Below the pieces are notes generated by a model. It was not told the origin of the DNA. It did not search any database and saw nothing but the letters and a program-made list of their open reading frames with translations. Shown piece by piece: positions 37,208 to 46,416 of a DNA stretch of 64,000 nt (position 1 is the first letter of the stretch; the number at the start of each line of letters is the position of its first letter). The DNA comes from CAYMFD01 sp964389475 (GTDB lineage: Bacteria > Bacteroidota > Bacteroidia > Chitinophagales > Saprospiraceae), in the NCBI GenBank assembly GCA_964389475.1, contig CAYMFD010000001.1, forward strand, positions 1 to 64,000. The letters are read 5' to 3'. Made by a program: the position numbers and the translations under genes.

Positions 37208-38488
37208 TTATGTTTTGCGCTTCTTCTTTTGAGCCGCTGGGAACAGTACATTGTTAAGGATGAGCCTGTAGCCTGGGCTCTGCGGATGGAGGTTGAGGTC
37301 CGTCTCCGGGTCACCTACGTAGTGGCGGTAGTCCTCCGGATCATGACCAGAGTAGAAGGTCCAGGTACCATAGCCATATTCACTATGGATATACTTGGCT
37401 TCGTTGATGGCTTTATTTTGGCCCAGTACGAGGACATTAGACTTAAGGTACTGCTTGTCAAACGCAGTCGCCTGACCCATGAAGCCCTTAACTGTCCGCG
37501 TATGATTTTGCGTCAGCATGGTAGGTATCGGGTCAAACTTAGCTGAGAAGTCAAACAGCGAAAAGTAGTCTGTCTCCGGCGTGACGTCGCGAGATTTATG
37601 GTCGATCGTACTATGCTCGTAAGTCAGAGGGTTTTGGATCAACTTAAAGTCTTTAAATGCTAGGGTTTTGCTATAGTCGAGTCGTTCTTGCATGTCAGCG
37701 TCCATGCCGTCGCCGTCATAGACAGCCCCTACGATGTCTATGCCCTCTGCTGCCAATGCGATGTCATAGGTGTCTGTGGCGCTACACATAGCGAAGAGGA
37801 ATCCTCCACCTTCGATGTATTCTTTTAGGCGTTTAGCTACGGCGAGTTTCAGCTGTGATACCTTGCTGAATCCCAGTGCTGTTGCTAGCTCTTCCATCCG
37901 CTTCTGATTGTCCTTGTACCATGGCTTGCTACCCTGACTAGCGAAAAATTTACCGTACTGGCCGGTGAAGTCCTCGTGGTGTAGGTGCAGCCAGTCATAC
38001 TCCGCTAGCTTGTCTTCCATGACCTCACGATCATAGATGAGGTCGTAAGGGATCTCAGCGTATGTCAAGACCAGCGTCACAGCGTCATCCCATGGCTGTA
38101 CAGTCTCTCCGCGGGCATTAACCGTCGGTGAGTATACAGCTATCTTGGGTGCTTTCTGCAGCTTGATGACCTCTTGATTGAGTTCGGGATTTGAGATTTC
38201 CTGGCGTATGGCTGCGAACTGCGCATTGGGTATGATCTCATACTTGACGCCGCGGACCTTACACTCCGCCTCGAAGTCAGGTGTGTGCGAGAAGGCAAAG
38301 GCCCCGCCTCGATAGTTAAGCATCCAGTAGGCTTCTACCTCATAGGTCAGTACCCAGTAGGTGATACCGTAGGCCTTGAGGTGGTTAGTCTGTGTCTTAT
38401 GGTCCATCGGTATGACGATGTAGGAGGCTTGAGCCACCTTGACCATAAAGACTAGGCTGAGTGCCAGAAGGATCGATCTTACTTTCAT
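37208..38488 (-). CDS. Exported 'asparagine synthetase B'-type conserved protein
   Basis: 426 residues with a signal peptide (1-21, VKVAQA). The beginning (YIVIPMDHKTQTNHLKAYG) and the tryptophan-rich next block match a Bacteroidota family that databases label asparagine synthetase B. I see neither the N-terminal Cys2 of the glutaminase domain nor the ATP-pyrophosphatase loop SGGxDS of real AsnB, and the protein is exported, so that name is probably wrong. A middle region (GGGFLFAMCSATDTYDIALAAEG) resembles a class I amidotransferase-like fold with a Cys in a nucleophile-elbow position. Function unknown. Confidence 0.6.
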   Translation of the reverse strand: MKVRSILLALSLVFMVKVAQASYIVIPMDHKTQTNHLKAYGITYWVLTYEVEAYWMLNYRGGAFAFSHTPDFEAECKVRGVKYEIIPNAQFAAIRQEISNPELNQEVIKLQKAPKIAVYSPTVNARGETVQPWDDAVTLVLTYAEIPYDLIYDREVMEDKLAEYDWLHLHHEDFTGQYGKFFASQGSKPWYKDNQKRMEELATALGFSKVSQLKLAVAKRLKEYIEGGGFLFAMCSATDTYDIALAAEGIDIVGAVYDGDGMDADMQERLDYSKTLAFKDFKLIQNPLTYEHSTIDHKSRDVTPETDYFSLFDFSAKFDPIPTMLTQNHTRTVKGFMGQATAFDKQYLKSNVLVLGQNKAINEAKYIHSEYGYGTWTFYSGHDPEDYRHYVGDPETDLNLHPQSPGYRLILNNVLFPAAQKKKRKT

Positions 38489-38579
38489 GTAGGTGATGTC
38501 TTTATGCTTATTTCAAACGGTAGACGCCATAGATTAGTTAGTGTTAAGTCGTTAAAACCTCCCTAATATCTACTTGATC

Positions 38580-39857
38580 TTATTGGTTGTCGATGATTTC
38601 TTGGAGTTGTTCGGCGAATACACTGCCATCACCGAAGACGTACTTAGCGAGCTCCTCAGCTATCACGTCGTCAGCGATATTAGTTGATATACGTTTTACC
38701 AGCAGTTTTAAAAATCGCTCTGTAAGTCCGTCCCTACCACCTACATCCTCAAAGAAGGTGATCTGATTAGTGTCGTATAACATCTTAAAGATGTGTACCT
38801 TATAGAAGAGGTGGCGGAGTTTACTAGCATCATGGATGTCTACCTGTAGGTCCTCTGCCTTGAGTCGGTTGAGGCACTCCTCGTCTACCTGGTCGTAGTC
38901 ATCATAGATGCCGCCGTCATCGATCATCTGGCCGTAGACTTTGAGACCAGTAAGGATCACAAGAGGATCGGCAAATCGAAATTTCTGTTTTTGGAAAATG
39001 TAGTCGTACGTGGCCTGCGGACTACCTTGATCGACTTCATCTTTTTGCTCTAGGTCGATTTGGATACCCTTTCTCACCCTAAACTCGGCCTCCTGCTTAC
39101 CCTCTATGTGGCGTTGTTCCAGCAGGTCGGTCTGCGCCTTGGTAAATTCGCCAAAGGAGTTGTACCCAAAAGACTGCTCGTCGAAGGAGGGATCCATACG
39201 TACGATGACAGGCTTGAGTCGTACGAGCTCTACCCACTCACTGCCACGCCGCCTGATTACCGACTTGACGGCTTTGACGAGTAGTTTACGAGCCTCCTCT
39301 AGATCGTTAGCATCTACGGCGAAAGGAGTGTCACTGTCTCTAGGACTTGTGATCGTACTCTTGACGATGTTGTCGTAGAATTTAAACTCGTTGCAGGTCT
39401 TTATAAAGAAGGCATTGGTGGTAGCCTTGACGCCTATGCCGATGACAGATTTTCCTTGTCTTCGTATCCTCTTGGCCACGGGTATAAAGTCGCCATCGCC
39501 GCTGACGATGATGACAGTCTCGATGTCGGGTAGCATAGCGAGGTAGTCGACTATATCTATGGACAGCAGTATATCTGCTCCATTCTTACCCCTACCTCGA
39601 GGAAATAGCTGTATGAGCTCTATGGCCTGCTCATTGAGATCTCCAGCGTATCGACTCATCCACTGCCAGTTAGCATAAGCACGATTGAGCACAACATTAC
39701 CGATGCTACTAGCATAGTCCATGATGGCGGATATCTTAACTACGTTAGGACTAGGCTTGCCCTTGTGGTTGTAGTACCAGTTGTCACCGAACTGCTGGAG
39801 CATGACACTTGCATGTATGTTGTCATAATCCCAAAAGATGGCTACTTGATTTTGCAT
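38580..39857 (-). CDS. NYN-domain protein with a bacterial LOTUS (OST-HTH) domain
   Basis: 425 residues, cytoplasmic. The NYN (PIN-like) domain occupies 1-170 with acidic residues expected for metal binding: D10 and D12 in FWDYDNIH, D95 and D101 in NGADILLSIDIVDY, and D121/D123 in VSGDGDF. About 195-270 has the LOTUS signature (VKSVIRRRGSEWVELV, then GYNSFGEFTKA). The C-terminal 150 residues are an unrecognised helical region. Related NYN-LOTUS (LabA/MARF1-like) proteins are RNA-binding or RNA-cleaving; bacterial LOTUS domains are reported to bind RNA, including G-quadruplexes. The target is unknown. 27 bp separate it from the upstream pepT. Confidence 0.83.
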   Translation of the reverse strand: MQNQVAIFWDYDNIHASVMLQQFGDNWYYNHKGKPSPNVVKISAIMDYASSIGNVVLNRAYANWQWMSRYAGDLNEQAIELIQLFPRGRGKNGADILLSIDIVDYLAMLPDIETVIIVSGDGDFIPVAKRIRRQGKSVIGIGVKATTNAFFIKTCNEFKFYDNIVKSTITSPRDSDTPFAVDANDLEEARKLLVKAVKSVIRRRGSEWVELVRLKPVIVRMDPSFDEQSFGYNSFGEFTKAQTDLLEQRHIEGKQEAEFRVRKGIQIDLEQKDEVDQGSPQATYDYIFQKQKFRFADPLVILTGLKVYGQMIDDGGIYDDYDQVDEECLNRLKAEDLQVDIHDASKLRHLFYKVHIFKMLYDTNQITFFEDVGGRDGLTERFLKLLVKRISTNIADDVIAEELAKYVFGDGSVFAEQLQEIIDNQ

Positions 39858-39884
39858 GTTTATTTTTTTGCGAGCGGACCTTTT

Positions 39885-41114
39885 TTAGTGTCCAGCTACG
39901 ATTTTACATATTTCCAAAACGGTATCGACGGCCTTTTGCATGTCCTGTATGGTTGTCCATTCCTGTCGCGAATGTATGGCATGTTGGCCGGCAAATATAT
40001 TGGGACAAGGTAGGCCTTTATGACTGAGTATGGCACCATCGGTACCTCCTCTTATGCCAGTAATGACTGGAGTGATGCCTACTCGCTGCATGGCTTGTTT
40101 CGCTATTTTGACGATGTCGGGGTGGTGGTCCAGTACCTCGCGCATATTGCGGTATTGTTGCTTGACCTCTAGCGTCGTGGTGGCGCCAGGGTATTTAGCA
40201 CATACGGCCGCTGCTGTTTCTCTTATTAGATTGGCGTGGGCTTGTAGTTCTTTGGTGTCAAAGTCACGTAAGATAAAGTCTATCGTAGCGGACTCTAGTT
40301 CGGCGTGTAGCTTGCCTGGGTGGATAAAGCCCTCTCGGCCTTCGGTGGTCTCGGGGGTGAGTCGATCTTGAGGTAGTGATAAGATGATTTCGCTGGCGAT
40401 ACGTATTGCATTTTGCATCTTGCCTTTCGCTGTACCTGGGTGGGCACTCACGCCTTGTATCTGTAGGGTAGCCGCATCAGCGCTAAAATTCTCGAACTCC
40501 ATATGGCCTACCTCGCCACTATCTAGCGTGTAGCCGTAACTAGCACCTAGTAGGTCAAAGTCAACCTTGTGAGTACCTCTACCTACCTCCTCGTCTGTTG
40601 TGAATAGAAGAGAGACTGGGCCATGCTCGATCGCCCCTAGGGACATCTGATAGAAGGCGTCCATTATAGCAGCTACGCCAGCCTTATCGTCTGCACCTAG
40701 TAGCGTCAGGCCACTAGCCGTGATGATGTCATGACCGATCTTGCGAGCTAGAGCTGGATGATTGTCAGGTGTCAACGTCTGGCTAGTATCGTCGGGCAGT
40801 ACGAGGTCTCCGCCCTGATAGTTCTTGTGGACGATGGGCTTTACATCAGTGCCGCTGCAGTCTGGCGCTGTATCGAGGTGCGAGCAAAAGAATATGTGAT
40901 CTGCTGCCTGATCTGTCGTAGCGGGTAGGTGGGCATATACATAGCCTGCTTCATTGGTGCTAGCAGCGATACCCATCTCCTTAAGCTCTGCCAGTATTAT
41001 TTTGCTTAGGTCTTTTTGTTTTTCAGAAGAGGGGTAGGTTTCTGAAGTGGGGTCTGCTTGCGTATCCACCTTTACATATTTGAGAAATCTCTCGGAGACC
41101 GTATATACCATCAT
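39885..41114 (-). CDS. pepT: Peptidase T (aminotripeptidase)
   Basis: M20-family zinc aminopeptidase that releases the N-terminal residue of tripeptides in the cytoplasm. 409 residues from the ATG at 41114 (or 408 from 41111); the frame is open 23 codons further upstream but those residues do not resemble the family, while MVYTVSERFLKYVKVDTQAD does. Zinc-site motifs: SHLDTAPD, LGADDKAGV and TTDEEVGRG, then ISAHPG-type SAHPGTAK and GGTDGA with the final NIFAGQHAIHS. Divergent from the secreted nuclease gene. Confidence 0.93.
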   Translation of the reverse strand: MMVYTVSERFLKYVKVDTQADPTSETYPSSEKQKDLSKIILAELKEMGIAASTNEAGYVYAHLPATTDQAADHIFFCSHLDTAPDCSGTDVKPIVHKNYQGGDLVLPDDTSQTLTPDNHPALARKIGHDIITASGLTLLGADDKAGVAAIMDAFYQMSLGAIEHGPVSLLFTTDEEVGRGTHKVDFDLLGASYGYTLDSGEVGHMEFENFSADAATLQIQGVSAHPGTAKGKMQNAIRIASEIILSLPQDRLTPETTEGREGFIHPGKLHAELESATIDFILRDFDTKELQAHANLIRETAAAVCAKYPGATTTLEVKQQYRNMREVLDHHPDIVKIAKQAMQRVGITPVITGIRGGTDGAILSHKGLPCPNIFAGQHAIHSRQEWTTIQDMQKAVDTVLEICKIVAGH

Positions 41115-41131
41115 TATGTTTTTTATTTGAC

Positions 41132-41139
41132 CAAAGGTA
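41132..41139 (-). promoter_or_regulatory. -7 box of pepT (TACCTTTG on the minus strand)
   Basis: CAAAGGTA on the plus strand, 17 nt from the pepT start. It lies 32 bp from the oppositely oriented box of the divergent gene. Confidence 0.45.
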
Positions 41140-41171
41140 CATTCTATGACAGACCTCCGTATGGACTCACA

Positions 41172-41179
41172 TATCTTTG
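41172..41179 (+). promoter_or_regulatory. -7 box TATCTTTG of the secreted nuclease gene
   Basis: The last base is only 4 nt before the ATG at 41184, so transcription would begin at or within the start codon. No good -33 TTG is seen. Confidence 0.45.
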
Positions 41180-41183
41180 CCAC

Positions 41184-42812
41184 ATGATAAGAGGAGTAAT
41201 TGTAGCATTCATCATCCTAGTAAATATTCACCTAGGTGAGGCTCAGATTGTGATTGATGGCTTTTTTGATGAGTGGTCTGCAGTAGATCGCCTCGATGAT
41301 CGTATCGGTGATGATGGTAATGGCGTAGACATATTGTCCGTAAGTCTGGCTGATGATGCCGAGCGGCTATACGTACTGCTGGACCTAGACCGCGAGCTTA
41401 ACTACCAGCAAGATGGAGCCCTTGCTATCTATATCGATACTGATAACAATAGCTCTACTGGCGTGAGTCGCGGGAGACTAGGCTACGAGGTGGCTTACTT
41501 ACTAGGTGATCGTCGTGGCGTGGTGAGCAGTAGCGCTGGGATAGATGACGTGGGCTTTGCAGGCATGGGCTTCGTAGCATTACCTACGGTGTCGTCCTCT
41601 ACGATCGAGTTCTCCCTACTTAAGTCTTCAGTGGCAGGATTTGCATCTTATCAGATGGGGCAGGAGATTGCGATACAGGTCTACGATGATGATGGTACAG
41701 ATCGATGGCCTGATGTCACACCACATCAGTACACTATGCAGGATACACCTGCTTATCAGAATACGAACACTTTAGCGGCTCCTGCCGCTACGGACCTGAG
41801 GATTACAAGCTACAATAGCCTCCGCAATGGACTGATAGAGTCGCGTGGTAGTAGACAAGCGGAGTACATGCGAGATTTAGATCCTGATGTCATGATATGG
41901 CAGGAACTCTACGAGGCTAATGGTACCAATATGCGGGCAGCCCTCACTAGCGTGACGCAGATGTGGGATGAGACGTATGTATCAACCTTGTCAGGGATAG
42001 GCCTAGCCATCGTCAGTCGATACCCCATTATAGATGAGGTAGCAGTAGATGGTAATGCCGCCTACCTCCTAGATCTATCTACGGATACCGTGCTACTCAT
42101 CAATGTCCACTACCCGTGTTGTGACAATGACTTCGATAGACAAGCAGAGGTCGATAGGGTCATGCAGTTTATCCGAGAGGCACGAGAAGGACGACGCAGT
42201 ATGGACGTGCCACCGCTCACGCCTACCATCATCATGGGTGATATGAACCTGGTGGGTAGTTCCCGGCAGTATACGTCTATGATTACCGGCGACATATTGA
42301 TTAATTCTAACTATGGTCCCGACTTCGCACCAGATCTAGATGGTAGTGATATGGCAGATGCCCTGCCCAAAGTACTAGGTAGCAACCTCGCGTATACGTG
42401 GTACAGCCCCGATCAGAGTTTTTCGCCAGGCCGCCTAGACCTATGCTTATACACAGATAGCCGACTCGACTTGCTCAATAGCTTTTGCTATCAGCCTAGT
42501 GTCAATCAGCCTAGCGACCATATACCTATCGTTGTTGATTTTGCCATCAAGCCTGTGATCGTCAGTACAGACGAGGTGGCGATCGAGGCCGAGCTGGAGA
42601 TCGCTCCTATGCCTGCATCTGAGGTGCTATACCTCGGTGAAGAGTCACATGAGTACACGAGTTTCACCGTATTCGACCTACTAGGCAGACGCTGTATGCA
42701 CGTCGTCTCACCGGGTAGTACCATCGATGTGAGTGGTCTTGCACCTGGTACTTACGTGGCCTTTGCTACTACAGAGAGAGCGACGCTATCTACCCGATTA
42801 GTAATTATGTAA
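41184..42812 (+). CDS. Secreted endonuclease/exonuclease/phosphatase-fold protein with T9SS tail
   Basis: 542 residues from the ATG at 41184; the frame is open from 41058 but only this start exposes the signal peptide (MIRGVIVAFIILVNIHLGEAQ). Residues about 22-190 look like a CBM9/sugar-binding-type beta-sandwich (IDGFFDEWSAVDRLDD, IYIDTDNNSSTG). The EEP domain follows (about 205-455): IWQELYEANG, INVHYPC, IIMGDMNLVGS and the C-terminal SDHIPIVVDF, which provide Glu, His and Asp for metal-dependent phosphodiester hydrolysis. The tail (APMPASEVLYLGE onward to TRLVIM) is a type A sorting domain. An extracellular nuclease or phosphatase is inferred. Confidence 0.82.
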   Translation: MIRGVIVAFIILVNIHLGEAQIVIDGFFDEWSAVDRLDDRIGDDGNGVDILSVSLADDAERLYVLLDLDRELNYQQDGALAIYIDTDNNSSTGVSRGRLGYEVAYLLGDRRGVVSSSAGIDDVGFAGMGFVALPTVSSSTIEFSLLKSSVAGFASYQMGQEIAIQVYDDDGTDRWPDVTPHQYTMQDTPAYQNTNTLAAPAATDLRITSYNSLRNGLIESRGSRQAEYMRDLDPDVMIWQELYEANGTNMRAALTSVTQMWDETYVSTLSGIGLAIVSRYPIIDEVAVDGNAAYLLDLSTDTVLLINVHYPCCDNDFDRQAEVDRVMQFIREAREGRRSMDVPPLTPTIIMGDMNLVGSSRQYTSMITGDILINSNYGPDFAPDLDGSDMADALPKVLGSNLAYTWYSPDQSFSPGRLDLCLYTDSRLDLLNSFCYQPSVNQPSDHIPIVVDFAIKPVIVSTDEVAIEAELEIAPMPASEVLYLGEESHEYTSFTVFDLLGRRCMHVVSPGSTIDVSGLAPGTYVAFATTERATLSTRLVIM

Positions 42813-44241
42813 TAGCTACGACTGCGGCACTAGTCTGCAATCTGATTTTGATATAGCTCAGTATCTTGTCCCTGAGGTCAGACTTGTCTTCCTCCTTGAG
42901 TTCGTTTTCTTTAAGGCTTACGATGACGATTGGACTATCCTCTATGCACTGATTGTTTTGCTTAAAGCTCCCTTTGCCTAGAACGATGCCATCTACAAGT
43001 GGCTCTAGCGATCTGATTTCACCTAAGATCTGTAGGTATTCTACGCTGTCGATCTTAGCGAGGTTGATCTGCTCGGTTAGTTGCTGGATGACGGACGATT
43101 GTTCTTTACTGTTTTCTGAAGAGACAGCCAGCTGTCTAGCCATCTTCTGCATTCCATCTACCTGAGACTGTAGGGCCTTGATCTGATCTAGCCTGATTTC
43201 ACTAGTGCTGATAACCTTTAGCTTAGTGTCTTTGAGACCCGCTACAGCTAAACTTCGCTCTAGGTCTGGTATCCTAGATGGGGCGATCTTGTTACCGTAT
43301 ACCTTGAGGACTAGGGTGTTTAAAGAGTCGGTTTTTAATAGCTCGTAGTCATCTATATACAGTCGCTCTTCAGCAAGGTAGTCGCTGACGAAGGCCTCGA
43401 CCTTGATGTTGTTCTGTAGGCGATTCCACACTTTTTTAAATATAAAGAGAGATGGGACGATGGTCAGTATAAGGAAGGCGGCGATGTATCCAGCTGCTTT
43501 CTTTTGCTCCTTCTTATCGATGTAGTCCCTTAGAGGAAACCTCAAGAAGCGTATGATTACGTAAGTCGCTAAGGCTACGAATACGGTGTTGAGAAAAAAC
43601 AAGTAAAAACTGTGGCTGGCTATCGTCCAGTCTAGATTGGCAATACCAAAGCCCGTCACACACAATGGTGGCATCAATGCAGTAGCAATAGCCACACCTG
43701 GTAGGGTAGTACTGATGTCTTTGCGGGCTATACTGACGATACCGGCAATACCCCCAAAGATCGCCACTACGACATCGAGGAATGTTGGCTCTAGCCTCGC
43801 TGCTACCTCATCGGTTACCTGCCCAAATGGGGATAGGATAAAGTAGATGGTAGAGGTGAGAATGGCGATAAAGATGGCAGCACTAAAGTTGCGCAATGAA
43901 CGCTTAAGCGCCTCCTTATCATTGATACCTACCGCTAGACCTAGACCCAGTATGGGTGACATGAGCGGCGATATAAGCATCCCCCCGATGATGACCGCTG
44001 GACTATTAAGGTCGAGACCTACTGAGGCGATCATGATACTACACATCAGCATCCACGCATTGGCACCGCTCAGGCTATTCTTATTCTTGATCTCTTGGAT
44101 GGTGGCGAGCTTATCTACACCATCATCTAGACTGATCACGTCATTAAAGAACTTGCCGATCCGTTTCATTCCATTTGCGAATGGCGCCTTTGTCACTGGA
44201 TTCTCCGCTACGGGCTCTTCGTGTGATGTAGTATTGTCCAT
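42805..44241 (-). CDS. DUF389-family membrane protein
   Basis: 478 residues. Residues ~50-260 contain about six hydrophobic spans with the DUF389 (TIGR00341-like) signature GMLISPLMSPILGLGLAVG and LMPPLCVTGFGIA; the C-terminal ~220 residues form a soluble part with a coiled-coil-prone stretch (about 350-400). Function unknown. It begins 11 bp after the LolD-type ATPase gene and probably shares its transcript, although it is not a known LolCE-type permease. Its 3' end overlaps the secreted nuclease gene by 8 bp, tail to tail. Confidence 0.87.
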   Translation of the reverse strand: MDNTTSHEEPVAENPVTKAPFANGMKRIGKFFNDVISLDDGVDKLATIQEIKNKNSLSGANAWMLMCSIMIASVGLDLNSPAVIIGGMLISPLMSPILGLGLAVGINDKEALKRSLRNFSAAIFIAILTSTIYFILSPFGQVTDEVAARLEPTFLDVVVAIFGGIAGIVSIARKDISTTLPGVAIATALMPPLCVTGFGIANLDWTIASHSFYLFFLNTVFVALATYVIIRFLRFPLRDYIDKKEQKKAAGYIAAFLILTIVPSLFIFKKVWNRLQNNIKVEAFVSDYLAEERLYIDDYELLKTDSLNTLVLKVYGNKIAPSRIPDLERSLAVAGLKDTKLKVISTSEIRLDQIKALQSQVDGMQKMARQLAVSSENSKEQSSVIQQLTEQINLAKIDSVEYLQILGEIRSLEPLVDGIVLGKGSFKQNNQCIEDSPIVIVSLKENELKEEDKSDLRDKILSYIKIRLQTSAAVVAIT

Positions 44242-44252
44242 AGTATCAAAGA

Positions 44253-44912
44253 TTAACGTGGTGAGACAATCATGCCATCAGACATGGTGAGTGTCCTGTC
44301 AGAGAGTTTGGATAAGGTGTCGTTGTGGGTTACGATCACAAAGGTTTGTTGGAGGTCTTTTTGTAGTTTTTTGATGAGTTGGTGTAGCTCAGTTGAGGTA
44401 GAGGTGTCTAGATTACCAGTGGGCTCATCAGCGAATATGACCTTAGGATCATTGATCAAAGCTCTCGCGACAGCCACACGCTGCTGCTCACCACCACTCA
44501 GTTCGCTGGGTCTATGCGTCATGCGGTCAGCTAGTCCTAGGTAGTCGAGTAGTTCTTTTGCCTTTTGCTCTACCGCTTGTTTCGGTGTGCCGCCCACTAG
44601 TCCGGGTATGCATACATTTTCTAGGGCTGTAAACTCCACTAGCAGGTGATGAAACTGAAAGATGAAGCCGAGCTTTTCGTTACGTAATGCGGCCAGTTGC
44701 TTGGTGCTGAGGGTCGTAATATCCACACCATCTATGATGACCTGGCCTGTATCCGGTAGATCTAGCGTGCCTAGTATGTGTAGCAGCGTTGACTTTCCTG
44801 TACCAGATTTGCCGATGATACTGACGATTTCTCCCTGTGATATGCTCAGGTCAATACCCTTGAGCACCTGCAAGTCGCCATAGTTCTTCGTAATGCCTAC
44901 TGCTTTGACCAT
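44253..44912 (-). CDS. lolD: ABC transporter ATP-binding protein, LolD type
   Basis: 219 residues, one nucleotide-binding domain. Walker A IGKSGTGKST, the signature LSGGEQQR and Walker B VIFADEPTGNLD are all present, with the LolD/MacB-subfamily hallmark NEKLGFIFQFHHLL near residue 80. LolD powers release of outer-membrane lipoproteins from the inner membrane through LolC/E-like permeases; these are not next to it here, and MacB/FtsE-type ATPases are alternatives. A CAAATTTA box (TAAATTTG on its strand) at 44929-44936 lies 16 nt before the ATG. Confidence 0.82.
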   Translation of the reverse strand: MVKAVGITKNYGDLQVLKGIDLSISQGEIVSIIGKSGTGKSTLLHILGTLDLPDTGQVIIDGVDITTLSTKQLAALRNEKLGFIFQFHHLLVEFTALENVCIPGLVGGTPKQAVEQKAKELLDYLGLADRMTHRPSELSGGEQQRVAVARALINDPKVIFADEPTGNLDTSTSTELHQLIKKLQKDLQQTFVIVTHNDTLSKLSDRTLTMSDGMIVSPR

Positions 44913-45096
44913 CTTTATTATTATGCTACAAATTTAACCCAGCAATATGACATTCCATCCACAAATCTGACCTATTGCCCTGAGTCGCATATCAGAAGAA
45001 AATGTTAAAAAACTTATAGGTCTTTATACTAAGTTTACCTCTCGTGTGGTTAGATAGTCCCGTCAAGGGGATTGTCTAGCCGAGTATTGTTCAGAG

Positions 45097-45128
45097 TTGA
45101 TCGGTACGGACCTAAATCGATACCTTTG
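45097..45128 (+). promoter_or_regulatory. Promoter of the glycosyltransferase gene
   Basis: TTG at 45097-45099, 21-bp spacer, TACCTTTG at 45121-45128: the best -33/-7 pair in the window, 35 nt before the start. Confidence 0.6.
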
Positions 45129-45163
45129 GCACACAATCCGCATCCCAAGCGTTAGACATTTAT

Positions 45164-46396
45164 ATGAGAATACTACAGCTCTGTAAGAAGTTTCCCTTTC
45201 CTCTCAAAGATGGGGAATCTATAGCTGTAACTTACTTGAGTAAGGCCCTTAATGACCTTGGTCACGAGGTGACACTACTCAGCATGAACACGGCGAAGCA
45301 CTACACGGATGTGTCGAAATTGCCGCCAGAGTTTGACCACTACAAAGACATCCACGTCACCGCGCTGGATAATACGATCCGACTCAAGGATGCTGTACTC
45401 AATCTATTCTCTAAAGAGAGCTATCACGTAAGTCGTTTTGTCTCAGACGTCTACAAGGCCAAGCTTATAGACCTCCTACAGCAGAATGACTACGACGTCG
45501 TACAGCTAGAGACGATGTACCTCTCACCTTATGTCGATATTGTCAAGGAGCACAGCGATGCCCTAGTAGCCATGCGATCTCACAACGTGGAGTTCGAGAT
45601 ATGGGATCGTATCACCGAGAATACTCGATTTCTGCCCAAGAAGTGGTACCTGAGATACCTGACGAATAAGCTCAAGCAGTACGAGCTAGATCACTTAAAC
45701 GACTACGACTATCTGATATCTGTCTCTGATAGAGACCTTAAGAAATTTAAACAACTCGGCTACAAGAACGGGGCTATGGCCTCACCCATAGGACTAGAGA
45801 TCGGTAACTATACCAAGGTTGATAAGCCTGTGGTCAAGCAGGACTTTAAGATAGGCTTCATAGGTGCACTCGACTGGATACCTAATGTCGAGGGACTACA
45901 GTGGTTTCTTAGTAAGGTTTGGCCAAAAGTACATCAGCTGAGACCAGAGATAGAGCTCCATGTGGCTGGCCGTCACACACCTAAGGACATGTTGACTTTA
46001 GACATGCCAGGCGTGGTTATCCACGGCGAGGTGCCGGATGCGATTGATTTTACTAATGCCAATGACCTGATGATCGTACCACTATTCTCGGGTAGTGGTA
46101 TGCGGGTGAAGATACTGGAGGCCATGGCTCTGGGCAAGCCGATAGTTACTACCAGCTTAGGTGCTGAAGGCATTAACGCTATAGATGGGGAGCATGTGCT
46201 GCTGGCTGAGGATGCTGGCACATTTGTAAGCCAGATAGTTGATGCCTATGAGGATCAGTCATTGATCTCTACTATAGGCAATCAAGCTAGGGCATTTGTT
46301 GTAGATAATTATGACCACAAGGCCATAGCAGAGCGACTAGCTAGCAAGTACCAGTCGCTGGTAGACCAGCAATATGGTCGCTTATCTCGAGTGTAG
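45164..46396 (+). CDS. Glycosyltransferase family 4 protein (GT-B fold)
   Basis: 410 residues, no signal peptide. N-terminal LQLCKKFPFPLKDGESIAVTYLSKAL and the C-terminal donor-site segment IVPLFSGSGMRVKILEAMALGKPIVTT, with E(x7)E-like spacing, identify a GT-B retaining enzyme. It would transfer a sugar from a nucleotide donor to an envelope acceptor. It stands alone; no polysaccharide locus surrounds it, so the acceptor is unknown. The ATG at 45164 is preceded by a good promoter. Confidence 0.88.
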   Translation: MRILQLCKKFPFPLKDGESIAVTYLSKALNDLGHEVTLLSMNTAKHYTDVSKLPPEFDHYKDIHVTALDNTIRLKDAVLNLFSKESYHVSRFVSDVYKAKLIDLLQQNDYDVVQLETMYLSPYVDIVKEHSDALVAMRSHNVEFEIWDRITENTRFLPKKWYLRYLTNKLKQYELDHLNDYDYLISVSDRDLKKFKQLGYKNGAMASPIGLEIGNYTKVDKPVVKQDFKIGFIGALDWIPNVEGLQWFLSKVWPKVHQLRPEIELHVAGRHTPKDMLTLDMPGVVIHGEVPDAIDFTNANDLMIVPLFSGSGMRVKILEAMALGKPIVTTSLGAEGINAIDGEHVLLAEDAGTFVSQIVDAYEDQSLISTIGNQARAFVVDNYDHKAIAERLASKYQSLVDQQYGRLSRV

Positions 46397-46416
46397 GTAG
46401 GCGAGCTTTCTGCTCC

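Noticed and set aside
37208..38488. True asparagine synthetase B
   Set aside because: No Cys2 glutaminase start, no SGGxDS loop and a signal peptide is present.
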